DNA from: Chondrosia reniformis
Lineage: Eukaryota > Porifera > Demospongiae > Chondrillida > Chondrillidae
Assembly (NCBI GenBank): GCA_947172415.1
Contig: OX359196.1
Location: 6,635,901-6,699,900, forward strand
Length of the DNA: 64,000 nucleotides
Direction: 5' to 3'
The notes under the pieces were generated by a model. That model was not told the origin of the DNA, made no database searches, and was given only the letters and a program-made list of their open reading frames with translations. Within the stretch, counting starts at the first letter, position 1; every line of letters starts with the position of its first letter. The position numbers and the translations under genes were made by a program. Shown here one piece after another: positions 1-11,283 of this stretch.

Positions 1-163
1 TATGTATTATAACATATATGCATACATACGTACATACTTGCATCCATTTTGCTATGTGCATATATATTATAATTACAGCATAGAGTGCAATATAAATCCA
101 TACATGTATATATGTACCTGTGAATGTCGTCATGTCTGGTCTGTACCAATAGCCAAGTATTAG

Positions 164-1012
164 AGTTGAACGAGAACCTGTGACAACTGCAGCCAGCGAA
201 GAGCCAATATCAGTATCAACTACTAATCATCCTACAATGCTTGAGGCATCACCAATCCGTCAGTCAAACTCTCATATCCTTACAGCATCAACAATCCATC
301 AACCAACATTTTCAACAGTTAGGAAAATGGAAGATATTTCAACTGATGCAACATCAGAATTATCAACCTTAAGTTCTCAGTCAGAGGAAGATGAGGAAGA
401 AGAGACTAAAGATAGACAATCTGAAAGGAGTCCATTGCAAGTTGTCATAGATGAACGCATTCAGCAGCTAACAGACTGCATTGAAAAGATGTCTGCTCGA
501 ATGGTTCTGCTGGAGACTCAAGTACAATTGAATGAACAGGGACAAGTAGCGAGGGAGGATGAAAAGGAGAATAAGTTGGTGGATGCTGTTGGCAAGAGTC
601 ATAATCCTAGACTACTAGACATTGAGAGACCAGTCACAGCTAATGGGTCGCTCTGTAGCACTGTTCCTACAAATGTCACCCAAAGGGGTCACACAAGTGA
701 AGGACAACAGCTCAGTACTGGTCATACGGATATAGCTACTTACTCCAAACAGGACCAGACTGCAACATGTATGAATACAACTCCACCAAAGACATGCTCT
801 GACGATTATCTACCATCATCAAGTGGTAATGAAGATGTAAGTCAGTCATGTAGTCACACATTTCAGCATACAATCTGTTCAGGTGTCCTTATAAATTCCT
901 TATATCTCTTTAGATTTCTACTGAATTCCTCATTAAATCCTTGAAAAGCAGGCAAGTCTATAAGTTTGCATGCAGTGTTGTTTTATATATGTATGACAGT
1001 GTCACTGTATAA
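164..1012 (+). CDS. 3' end of an unrecognised coiled-coil protein gene (two last exons)
   Basis: Two exons can be read: 164-836, after an acceptor TATTAG, ending at GTAAGT, and 914-1012, after CTCTTTAG, ending in TAA. The reading frame is kept across the junction (phase 0). The visible part is about 257 residues, with the 5' end outside the window. The first exon is rich in Ser/Thr/Gln, has an acidic run (SEEDEEEETKD) and then a short predicted coiled coil around IQQLTDCIEKMSARMVLLETQ. The last exon encodes FLIKSLKSRQVYKFACSVV, which looks like a small folded helical end. I do not recognise the family and suggest no function. It is convergent with the SLC36 gene. The exon pair is well supported by splice sites and phase, less so by homology. 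Confidence 0.55.
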
Positions 1013-1166
1013 TTTATTTCTATTGGATCCAGAACTCATGAAACACATCTGGTACTACAGAATGCCATGAATGTACAACACTCGGCGGCCATCTTTTAAA
1101 TGTTATAATACGTACATATACCCCTTTACTCTGTCAATCAACATTGTATTATACGCATCTTTCTGC

Positions 1167-1172
1167 AATAAA
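1167..1172 (+). terminator. Poly(A) signal of the first gene
   Basis: AATAAA about 155 bp after the stop codon of the 164-1012 gene, in the 548-bp convergent gap before the SLC36 stop codon. No other feature is visible in that gap. Confidence 0.5.
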
Positions 1173-1560
1173 ACAGAATTACCATTTACATGAATGTACA
1201 TATATGTTTATATACATGGATTTATACAATAATAATGATAATATTAAGTCATGATATATACATATGGGCAGAGAAGTTATCCTATATAGTGCACCTTTAT
1301 TTATATTTATACTTTACATTATAATTGAAATGAGCAAATTAATTTTACAATTTCTATAATAAACTATATTTATCTGTGATTTCTTTCTCAGTAGGAATAT
1401 ATTAACATTTGTACATAGTATACCAAGCTTTTAGCTTGCATATACAAACAAATGAAATGTGATGTATCTATAGAGTTTCTTATTTCTATACTGTATATCA
1501 AAGTCAAAGCAATAATTGATATATGTATTAACTTAAAATTTAGATTTTCTCTGTAAACAT

Positions 1561-4500
1561 TCATCCAAGTTGCACACCAAGGCACTCTGCAGACTTTGAA
1601 CTTTTAGTAAAGGTTGTAACTATGTCATCAAGGGTGGAGTATGTTCCAATGACTGCTCCTATGAGACCAATACACATGATACATACGTCCTTTACAATCC
1701 ACAGCACAGAAAGGATGGCACAGCCATTTCGCTTCACTTTAACAGTCAATGAATGATCATGACTAGCTAACTCTGTCTGCTCCTTCCTTAGCAACGGCTT
1801 GTTAATTTTACAGGGATTTTCCCTTCCACAAGCAAACACAAGCAAGTGGATCACTGTTGGAAAGATAAGCGCCAAAGCAGAGCTGGCAAAGGCTCCCACC
1901 AGAGATATGTAATCATCCAAATGCTCAGGGTCAATCAGAGCTAAGCCACCTTTAGGAACAAGCAGACAATAAAGCATTCATAAGGAGTAATCTTTTCACA
2001 AATTACTAAATAATAACTGTTTGTTTACTCACAGACAATAACTACAAGATTAAATCTGAAGGCATACTGAACCATTGTTCTCCATAATTTTCCCTTTATT
2101 GTTGCTTCTCCGTGAAGTTTAAAGGTTTTAATACGCTGAAACCATTTCAACAATACTGGTTCCAGGAAATCCAGTGGTACATAGAACTGAATAGCAAAGG
2201 ATGAGTAGATCACAAATCCAATGCACAGCTGAACAGAGTGGTAGATGCTATGTGAGCAAAAAGGGAAATCCCTAACCAAGTTTATACGAATGTCATATAT
2301 ACTAAATAGAAGTTAGAAGTTTTAGCAGCAATAGTCAGCTTAGCAAGCTACATATACAGTGAGTAGTCAAGACAATGCATACATACCTACTCATACATAT
2401 AGTGTAAAAATATCAACTAGAACAAATATTTCTGGCTAAACAACTTACGCACTAAGCCAGGGAATGTTTTCAGCATTTAAGTTCAGCAGTACGTTTCCTT
2501 GTGCACAGTCACCATAAGCCAGGTAACCAAGGAGACCAGTAGCTAGATACAAAATGGCTACTACACTCATAGCAGAATACACAACAGCTTTAAAATGTTC
2601 CGGCTTTTTCATCTTATTCTCGAGAGGCAGCACCTAAATAGAACACAAACACGACTTTAGCTATACGAGGGATAGATAGGCAACAAGAGGAATTCTTTCC
2701 AATGGCATTCTAGTGTATACATATGTATATATACACATTATATTATATATGCAATACTATTTCAAAATCATATATAAATATAAATTAGTACTATATACGT
2801 ATACATCATACACAGAATATACGTAGATTAATTATTTGTCTTGTAACATGTCAAAAAAGCCAAGAGATTATCTATACAATCTTCTTACCACTCCAATTCC
2901 CTCAAATGCATATATTGCTACTCCAAAGAAAATAAATATTTTCTTTACATCTGGAACAATTGCATCTACACCGCATAGATGTGCAGTATGTGAATAAATA
3001 ATTGACTGATTGGCAGATTCCGTGTCATTTGGTCCTACACAATTAACAGCTGCTTTTTCTGTGGCAAATCGATAAAGCATATCACAGTAACCAACAATTA
3101 ACCCTCCCACCATTAATATATTGGCCAACATCATCAGAGGGGCTAGCGTGCGGAGGTCCCGGATTAATGACAGCAGCAGAAATGGAAAAAAGAGAATAAG
3201 AACTATTAGCCTCAGATCAGCGTTTTGCCACCATCCTGTTGCTGACAAGATCTAACAGGAAAATCAAATGACTCCACTCATGTGTACTTTTCAACTTTCC
3301 ATACAGGAACAGTGTAAAGAAAACAAGTTGTACCTTTTGGAGATTCTCCGCACAGAACACAAAATAGACAGTACAAAATCCAAATTGTGTGATAATGAGA
3401 AACACGTTGATGACATATCTACAAAGAGAAACAATTTTCAGAGTAAAAGTCAATTATTCAACAACTTGTAGTTCCCACAATATAGAGCACATGACTTATT
3501 GGTTTAAATGTGTAAGATAATGACACCTTTCTCTTTTCCATTTTGCTTAAAGATGTCTTGTATACATACATATGCCTTAACATACATACATATGTACATA
3601 TGCCTTAACATACATACGTAAGAGTGTTGTCCAAACATACTTTGCAACTTTTGCTAGGATTGATCTTTTGATTTTCCCACAATACAAATTCAGATGCTTA
3701 AAATTGGTATGTTCCACAGCAAATTGAGCAACCTGACCATAATCCAGAGTTTTTACTCTATTCAGAGTTAACCTAAAATTAACATGCATAAGCTGACACT
3801 GATAGCAATATACAGTGAATAATTAACTTGACCATACTGTCATGAATAATCTAATAAAGCTATTTTCCTACATGCTATGGCTACTCTGTAATACGTAAAT
3901 TAAAAAGCATATAGGAAACTAAACCTGGTGATCGCTTTGGATACAGGAGTCTTTTCTTTCTTCTTTTGCTCCACTGGGCCACACAGCTGTTTCTGGGAAT
4001 TCCACCCTTCGTTAGTGACCCTGGGAATCTTTGTCTTTTTCTTGATCTTTTGTGAATCCTTGGTGTTGCTAACTATGGTTGTCATGTACGTATATATACA
4101 CTGTCTTTCTACTAGAATTATGAATCATATATCAGCTTTCATATCCTTTGTACACAGTGAATAACAACATTGTTTATGTGTACCACAAGCCACTTCAAAA
4201 TAGCAACCAGTAATTGCTTCCTAGTCGTCCAAAGATCACTACATTGTTACTCTCCACCAACCAGAAATCTCCAACTATCCACAATTAGTGTTGTTGGATT
4301 ATACAGTCTGTCAGGCCCTTTCCACCCAATGCATGCAGCCCCGTCATGCAGCACTGATGTACACAAACAAAGGATAAAACACACTCACTCTTTCACAAGA
4401 TACTGACTCGACTTGACCAGCAGTATCATGCAGTGTACAGCTACTACCGCCATGACAGTCATCACCACAGAGGCCAACTACATAGGACAAGCAATTAGCT

Positions 4501-4941
4501 ATAGAACACATACACACTCGTGAAATGTACTACATTGCTAACTGTATATTCACTGGAAGTTGAGCTAACTCACGCCGTATCCTGCTTTACTGAATCCAAC
4601 GGGAAGAGCTAGGAGACCCGTTCCGATATTCCCTTTTACTAAATGGATCCACGCATCAAAGTCACTTAACAACAGAACAAGAAGCAGAACTTCCATGATA
4701 TATATACCACATACACTATTAAAGTAAAACTATAGTTAATAGATGTGAGTAGCAACACAACCGCATACTTTGCCGAGGCGCCAGATCTTTTGGCTTCGTT
4801 CACTGCATTTATCTCTTCTATTACTCTTTTGAGACTATCATCATCATTATCGATGTGATAATAGTCTTCGCTCTCTTCCAAAGTGTCGGTGGAGTTGTCA
4901 TCTGGAATAGCCTGGTATCCTTGCCGTTTCTTCGACGCCAT
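1561..4941 (-). CDS. SLC36-type proton-coupled amino acid transporter
   Basis: Multi-exon gene of the AAAP/SLC36 family, which exports amino acids with protons from lysosomes or takes them up at the plasma membrane. The start is the ATG at 4941 (MASKKRQGYQAIPDDN); an upstream in-frame TTG is not a start. The cytosolic N-terminus is acidic. The diagnostic first transmembrane motif GNIGTGLLALPVGFSKAGYG is in exon 2 (4574-4664). Later exons give VAVHCMILLVKSSQYL (about 4391-4477), NVFLIITQFGFCTVYFVF (about 3340-3420), KKIFIFFGVAIYAFEGIGV and KPEHFKAVVYSAMSVV, all in family order, and a C-terminal exon ending near 1561 with hydrophobic helices. About ten to eleven membrane segments are expected. 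The internal exon borders are approximate. It lies 81 bp downstream of ALG8 on the same strand. Family assignment is secure; the exact paralogue (SLC36A1-4) is not. Confidence 0.9.
3862..4090. mobile_element. Dispersed repeat copy in an SLC36 intron
   Basis: It matches, in the opposite orientation, the interior of the TIR element at 54951-55355 (GGAATTCCACCCTTCGTTAG versus TGATGAAGGGTGGAATTCCC). Its left part, TTTTCCTACATGCTATGGCT plus ACTCTGTAATA, also matches one arm of the foldback at 30531-30727. It is probably a fragment of a non-autonomous transposon. Confidence 0.7.
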
Positions 4942-5022
4942 TTTGTAATTATCCAATTACTATTAAAAGTATTTACGGATGAACAAGGAGGTGATATGAT
5001 TTGTGTGTATATAGACACGTAA

Positions 5023-8000
5023 TCATTCTGTATGCGGTTTGAAGGTGGATGTAGGTGCAAAGATGAAGTCATGATAAAACACTGCCCAGCTCCATATCAC
5101 TCCAAAGCTACAGGAGACTGATGTGAGGAGGAGGGGGAGAAAGGGATAGTGAGTGCCGCTGTCCAGGAGGGGGTGGAGCAAGCAGCAGTAGACTTGAGTG
5201 AAACATAGAAGAGCTAAATATGACCTCTCAAATGCAGTCAAGAAGGACAATATCCCTCCACCATATTCTTTAGGAGGTCTACACACATATGTATAGTAGA
5301 AACATATCAGCTATATTACCATTACTATTATATTACATTATATTTATTATTATTTATATCATTAAACTCACTTCAATATGATAAACAACCCAATTAATGT
5401 GACAAGGCTATAGCAGACAAACATCACAGTTTTGATCAACAATTCTACATTGAAACCAAGAAAAAGTAGCAGCTATATACACCTGTCAACTGATATGGCT
5501 CAAAGGATAACTATCTAGCTATAAGTACCTGCAGGTTGGAAAAGAAGAGGAAACAGTCCGATGTGTCCAGCAAATGTGACCACAGTAAAGCAGCGTGCCC
5601 ACACCTTCCTCTCCACAGCCAGCAAGCTACATAAACACAGTATGGTCACCGGGGTGTCATGTGACATGGCTACTCACCACAGTGGGATGTCATGTGACAT
5701 GGCTACTCACCACAGTGGGATGTCATGTGACATGGCTACTCACCACAGTGGGATGTCATGTGACATGGCTACTCACCACAGTGACATGGCTACTCACCAC
5801 AGTGGGGTGTCATGTGACATGGCTACTCACCACAGTGGGATGTCATGTGACATGGCTACTCACCACAGTGGGATGTCATGTGACATGGCTACTCACCACA
5901 GTGGGATGTCATGTGACATGGCTACTCACCACAGTGGGATGTCATGTGACATGGCTACTCACCACAGTGGGATGTCATGTGACATGGCTACTCACCACAG
6001 TGGGATGTCATGTGACATGGCTACTCACCACAGTGGGATGTCATGTGACATGGCTACTCACCACAGTGGGATGTCATGTGACATGGCTACTCACCACAGT
6101 GGGATGTCATGTGACATGGCTACTCACCACAGTGGGATGTCATGTGACATGGCTACTCACCACAGTGGGATGTCATGTGACATGGCTACTCACCACAGTG
6201 GGATGTCATGTGACATGGCTACTCACCACAGTGGGGTGTCATGTGACATGGCTACTCACCACAGTGGGATGTCATGTGACATGGCTACTCACCACAGTGG
6301 GGTGTCATGTGACATGGCTACTCACCACAGTGGGGTGTCATGTGACATGGCTACTCACCACAGTGGGGTGTCATGTGACATGGCTACTCACCACAGTGGG
6401 ATGTCATGTGACATGGCTACTCACCACAGTGGGATGTCATGTGACATGGCTACTCACCACAGTGGGATGGTGACCATCATGATGGCTTTCTCATGAACAT
6501 GCCAGCCAAACAAGAAGGAAGCAAATCCACACAACACAAGGCACCTCAGAAAATCCCTTGGGGGGCTGGGACTGGTCCACAACCTCACCAGACAAGGCTG
6601 CATTGTACCAAACGTAGATAAACATTTGCACATAGCTAAATGTAACAGAAGTAATTCAATCAAGTGTAAGAGTGAAAGACAACACAGAAACAGACTTATT
6701 ATTATAAGACATGGAACCACAGACATATGACTTCTGATTGCCAGACCCACCAAAATGGCTACCAATGTGAGAAGTATGGTGCACCAGGGGGGGATAGAGG
6801 GCAACACCTGATGCTCTATCTCCCCAACCAGCCCTGATGTCATACCACCAGCAGGTGAGACGGACCACAATCTAAACTTCTTGCCTACACGAGAGAGGAG
6901 AAGGAAGAAAGGGTAGATAATAAAATGTAAAAGACAGTTGGTCTGAAACTGAATCCTCATCCAAAGCTCTATTTTCTTAAGTAATGGTCTAGGAAAACAG
7001 TCAATTTTAAGTATATTCCTCAGCCTCATGGTGATGTTAACCATGTCTTTAGGAGAATGGTGTTTTAGATAATTCAATTGCTTACATAGACTCACATGAC
7101 CTAATGTAGTGAGTAGTCATGTCACATGACCCAATGTAGTGAGTAGTCATGTCACATGACCCAATGTAGTGAGTAGTCATGTCACATGACCCAATGTAGT
7201 GAGTAGTCATGTCACATGACCCAATGTAGTGAGTAGCTATGTCACATGACCCAATGTAGTGAGTAGCCATGTCACATGACCCAATGTAGTGAGTAGCCAT
7301 GTCACATGACCCAATGTAGTGAGTAGCCATGTCACATGACCCAATGTAGTGAGTAGTCATGTCACATGACCCAATGTAGTGAGTAGTCATGTCACATGAC
7401 CCAATGTAGTGAGTAGTCATGTCACATGACCCAATGTAGTGAGTAGCCATGTCACATGACCATGTAATTAATAACTTAGCTCTCATACAAACTACACACA
7501 TATTTATGTCCCTTACAATTCCATATTAGTTGAATCTCTGCCTGTAGTGCAAGAGCTTGTTGCCAGTTGCTCTCCTACCTACCTAATATGGAGGCCATCT
7601 TGTCTGCTACGTTATACAGGGCCCAGAAGTTGGCTGCCCAGTAGGCGTGGCAGAGCCCACGCTTGAATGGAAACAGTCGGGAGAGGACCTGGCCAAGCTG
7701 TCCCTATGAATACAATTAAATTGGCATGTGGTGCACAATCATGGCTGCCTTCAGCTGAAGGGGTTCCAACATGTGGTCTGCCTGCTGGAGACCCACTTAC
7801 CATTGCTATGAATGGTCCAAATGACATCACAAATACAAAGATTACTAATATTCCAAGTTTCAAAAATTTAAATATGGAAAACGTCTTCAATGAAACACCA
7901 TGTCTCCCTGAATATTGAGCAGAAAGAGACTTCAAACTCAATGTTTAGGTATATCTTATATGCATACCTTCAGAAAAGCAGAAGTTCTTCAACAAGAAGA

Positions 8001-9352
8001 CAAAGTAAGCCGGAGCCACATATAGGAAGAGATGCTTGAGGTTGAGGAGACATGCAAACCAGAAAGCACCTTCCAAGTAACGTTCCTGTGGGGGGAGGGG
8101 GGAGGGATTGATGAATCAAGTCATTTATGTATATACACTTGTATAATTATGTACACGGTAAGCTATCAGTGTTCAGAATAAGGTATGTGCTCCACTACTC
8201 ACTTGGTATATTCTAACAACAGAGAGGAGCAGGATTCCGAATAACATCCCATTGTACTGAAAGTGAATATCTGCCATGGAATATTAAGGAGCATATATTG
8301 TGGGAGAGACACACCCAGGGGAGGGACACACCCAGGGGAGGGACACACCCAGGGGAGGGACACACCCAGGGGAGGGACACACCCAGGGGAGGAGGGACAC
8401 ACCCAGGGGAGGAGGGACACACCCAGGGGAGGAGGGACACACCCAGGGGAGGAGGGACACACCCAGGGGAGGAGGGACACACCTAGGGGAGGGACACACC
8501 CAGGGGAGGGACACACCCAGGGGAGGGACACACCCAGGGGGGAGGGACACACCCAGGGGAGGGACACACCCAGGGGAGGGACACACCTGGTGTAAGAGAT
8601 TAATGAGTCACCAGTCCCACTACTGTTGGATACGATCCACAATAAATAATCCATAATTCATCAACAGGAGGATCCCCAGCAATACTGTATACTTGTCCTG
8701 ATTGACCTTCTTCCTTAGCTGAACACAATATCTATGAAAGAGTTGCTATGGTTACATAGTTATTAATTGAGGACTGCTTAGATTGTGCACATCAAACACT
8801 TGGCTGTGAGGGGCTGAGAATAGCTAATTGGTGAGCTAGAAGTGTCTCCAGGTATTTGAAATACACAGTAGATTAATGTGTTACAATAAGTACAGTGCGA
8901 TAGCATTACTAAGAGTGCATACAAGTCACTCACTGTTGTACGGCATACAGGAGAACCAGGTCTGTGGCCATTACACTGAATCGCTGAAAGAGAATGCAGC
9001 TCCAGGAAGAATAGTACAAGTTATTCAATTTGACTATTTCGCTGTCCACTACGACAGCGAGTTTGGACAAGAGCCATTCAAACCATGCAAAAAATGGGGG
9101 ATAATCCAAAGTCCACTCAGAAGTGTCCTAATATGAGCCACATCACACATGTACTGGTTGGTATATTGCTACATCTATCATTAGGGGGGGGGGGATTTAG
9201 TCGCAGTTTCTGCAGAGTAGCTCTATGGTATATACATCCATGAAGATTTCTTAGACTTATCCATGTTTAACTCGATTGTATGATTCATTACTCTTTGTAC
9301 AGTGCAATGTAACTAGGCCTATAGTGTGCGTCCAGCACATGATGCACTCAGC

Positions 9353-9386
<34 letters not shown>

Positions 9387-9699
9387 TATCAGTACGTCTA
9401 TGGTATTATGTACGTCACAACGTCTGATGAGTGACTGGACGCTATGTCGGGTGCAGCTGCAGCTGGCTCTTACCTCGTAGTACCATTTGGACACAGGCAG
9501 GGAGTGGGTGATAGCCAACCAATTGCGATGAACTTCAAAATCAGTGGATTTGCTGGTATAACAAGAGTTACGGAGGAAGTGCACACAAGCTAATAAACTG
9601 TATAGTAGTCTTTTAAACTTACTAAGCTGGTAGAAATAACATCTTGATACACGTGGAAAGTAAGAAAATTACCAGAGTAATATTACTAGTAGTCGCCAT
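5023..9699 (-). CDS. ALG8: ALG8, dolichyl-P-Glc:Glc1Man9GlcNAc2-PP-dolichol alpha-1,3-glucosyltransferase
   Basis: This ER membrane enzyme adds the second glucose to the lipid-linked oligosaccharide for N-glycosylation. Exon 1 (9623-9699) encodes [14 protein letters not shown]...; it joins in phase to an exon with [18 protein letters not shown], an almost invariant ALG6/ALG8 block. Further exons give [18 protein letters not shown] (about 9090), [19 protein letters not shown] (8200-8270), [20 protein letters not shown] (about 7590-7670), [18 protein letters not shown] (about 6800) and [20 protein letters not shown] (6458 onward). The last exon ends [17 protein letters not shown], as in animal ALG8. 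All are in order, so the gene looks complete. Three introns are filled by minisatellites (5650-6457, 7086-7465, 8306-8590); the first of these contains the exon's own donor site. The product should have about 11-12 membrane helices. Confidence 0.95.
5650..6457 (-). repeat. 33-bp minisatellite carrying the ALG8 5' splice site in every unit
   Basis: About 24 copies of a 33-bp unit fill almost the whole intron between the ALG8 exons ending at 6458 and starting at 5626. On the sense strand each unit contains CCACTGTG followed by GTGAGTAG. That is the last bases of the exon plus the donor, then CATGTCACATGA. Copies are nearly identical, with G/A variants and one shortened unit near 5777-5797. Because 33 is divisible by three, the array is open in several frames and yields spurious ORFs of about 300 codons. 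Confidence 0.95.
7086..7465. repeat. 30-bp minisatellite in an ALG8 intron
   Basis: About 12 copies of a 30-bp unit, on the plus strand GTGAGTAGTCATGTCACATG plus ACCCAATGTA, with T/C variants. It lies inside the intron between exons at about 6730-6890 and 7585-7670, not at a splice site. Its core is shared, in the opposite orientation, with the 33-bp array at 5650-6457. Confidence 0.95.
8306..8590. repeat. GC-rich purine/pyrimidine-skewed minisatellite in an ALG8 intron
   Basis: About 15 copies of a 17-20 bp unit (GGGACACACCCAGGGGA, some with an extra GGA). It fills most of the intron between the exon ending near 8630 and the acceptor near 8271. It starts about 45 bp from the donor and stops about 35 bp before the acceptor, so the junctions themselves are not included. 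Confidence 0.92.
9352..9388. repeat. (TAA)n microsatellite in an ALG8 intron
   Basis: About 11 perfect AAT units in the intron between the ALG8 exon with the [10 protein letters not shown] block and the next exon. Confidence 0.9.
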
Positions 9700-9912
9700 T
9701 TTTAGGGGCTGGCCTAGATTGTCTTTTAAAACATTATTAGAGAAGTGTGCTTTTATTTTAGTGTATTGGGTCGGCCTCAGAATCAAATTAAATGTACATT
9801 CAATAATACGAATATACATTCACTTGAAAATTAAAAGCATAGAAATAAAGAAATGCATATAATATATATAATCTTTACTCTATGTAATAGATCAACATGT
9901 TTTGCTTTTAAG

Positions 9913-11283
9913 TTAAAACCTGATGATTGGATGATGGCGACAATTTCCTTGACAACAAAATTGTTTTCTATAAGGCAGGAGCCCTATGTTGGACGACAAG
10001 GTTGGGAAATTGCTTACTGAAAAGACAAGCATGTCTGAATGAGCCATTAAGGATATATCAACCAAATTATCTATTACATTTTGAACACATCTTTCTTGGG
10101 AAATTTCTTTTCCTTCTAATGCATCTTTTTCAATGTGACTTGGTTCAATCTCTTGTGAAACAATCTTTGAATCTCCATAAATGTTCTTTGCATACCTTTT
10201 CAGCTGAACTGAGTCTGTCACCAATACAAGAGGCTGCATTATCATATTTTCTTTCATAAAATTGAGAGTACAAGTAATTTTCTCTTCCCATGACACTTTA
10301 CTCCATGAAAAACGAGTCATATTTCTTCCGTTTTTCACAATCTCAATTCTTCCATCACCAAATATTCCCGTACGGATGTGTAATGCAGCATACTTTTTGG
10401 GGACGCCATATTTAAATTTGAATGCTTCTTCTTGGGTACTTATTCTGGCAACATTGCTGAAATCAACCAGGAGGTGTGTCATTAAAGATGCTATAAAAAT
10501 TTGCACTCTATCTTCTTGTGGAAGTCTCCTGAATAGGGCCATTTGACTAATACGATCAATGCAAGATTGATTATGCATTCCAAAAGTATGATACATTTCG
10601 AATAAAACCAGTTTATCGTCTTTAAAGGGATCGCTGCAGTCAATTTTTTTATGTGGCTCATCTCTAAGATTCACATCCTTGTAAAACTGATTTGGGACTT
10701 TCCAAGGTATTGCGTTTGGTTTCCATAATGATATGGAACCATTGCATTCGTCTGTTAGATCTGCAATAAAATATCTTCTTGAGAACAGACTCAACAAGAA
10801 AGCATATCTCAAATTAGAAACGACGCCTCCTATGCCAATCTGCCTCTCTTGGTTTCGCTGAAAGTGCAGCACTTTTATTTTGTTTAGGAGATCATCCTCT
10901 CCATTCTGCAGTCTCTTGTATATGCTCTGACTCCAAATTAAATATCTGTACAACTTCTCTAGAATAGGTAAGACGGTTGTCTTAGCTCTAGCTAGGACAA
11001 TAAGATTGCACTCCATTAAAAATTCTTCTCGAACGGGCAATGATCCTTTTGAAAAACTTAGCAGTCGGTGGCAGATACCTTTCTTCAGTGATCCTTCCAT
11101 ATTCTTTGTCTCCTTATCCGTTATAGCTTCAACTTTTCTTGACAAAGACGGTTGAGTTATGAAGGTGTTAAGCTTTACAGATAAATATTCAGTTGTTCTG
11201 AAACTTTCATTAACCAGAATAATATTAAATAGCAAAACACTTGCTGAAAAGAACACAAGTATGATCTTTCTATTACTGCCCAT
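9913..11283 (-). CDS. Intronless type II membrane protein, fucosyltransferase-like (GT-B type)
   Basis: Single open frame of 456 codons with ATG at 11283. Residues 7-24 form a signal anchor (IILVFFSASVLLFNIILV), giving the type II topology of Golgi glycosyltransferases. A loop GIGGVVSNLRYAFLLSLFSR resembles the glycine-rich GxGNRLRxLxSAFxLALLTGR block of fucosyltransferase-like enzymes, and AALHIRTGIFGDGR resembles the HxRxGD nucleotide-sugar motif. LVLVTDSVQLKRYAKNIYG followed by SDMLVFSVSNFPTLSSNIG also matches the C-terminal pattern of these proteins. I infer a fucosyltransferase-like enzyme; the substrate cannot be named. It lacks introns, unlike most neighbours, which would fit a retrocopy origin. 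Alternative: another glycosyltransferase family with the same fold. Its stop codon lies 213 bp upstream of the ALG8 start. Confidence 0.7.
   Translation of the reverse strand: MGSNRKIILVFFSASVLLFNIILVNESFRTTEYLSVKLNTFITQPSLSRKVEAITDKETKNMEGSLKKGICHRLLSFSKGSLPVREEFLMECNLIVLARAKTTVLPILEKLYRYLIWSQSIYKRLQNGEDDLLNKIKVLHFQRNQERQIGIGGVVSNLRYAFLLSLFSRRYFIADLTDECNGSISLWKPNAIPWKVPNQFYKDVNLRDEPHKKIDCSDPFKDDKLVLFEMYHTFGMHNQSCIDRISQMALFRRLPQEDRVQIFIASLMTHLLVDFSNVARISTQEEAFKFKYGVPKKYAALHIRTGIFGDGRIEIVKNGRNMTRFSWSKVSWEEKITCTLNFMKENMIMQPLVLVTDSVQLKRYAKNIYGDSKIVSQEIEPSHIEKDALEGKEISQERCVQNVIDNLVDISLMAHSDMLVFSVSNFPTLSSNIGLLPYRKQFCCQGNCRHHPIIRF

Noticed and set aside
5561-6496. Open frames of about 300 codons with perfect 11-residue repeats (both frames on the plus strand)
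   Set aside because: They are produced by the 33-bp minisatellite, whose unit length is divisible by three. The array is an ALG8 intron on the other strand.
7086-7465. CRISPR-like array (regular repeats)
   Set aside because: The units are contiguous without spacers and lie in a eukaryotic intron. The same applies to the other arrays.
7082-7501. 139-codon frame with ten-residue repeats
   Set aside because: An artefact of the 30-bp intronic array.
8199-8656. Several overlapping Cys/Pro- or Gly/Thr-rich repeat frames
   Set aside because: An artefact of the 17-20 bp array in an ALG8 intron. All six frames are open and none resembles a protein.
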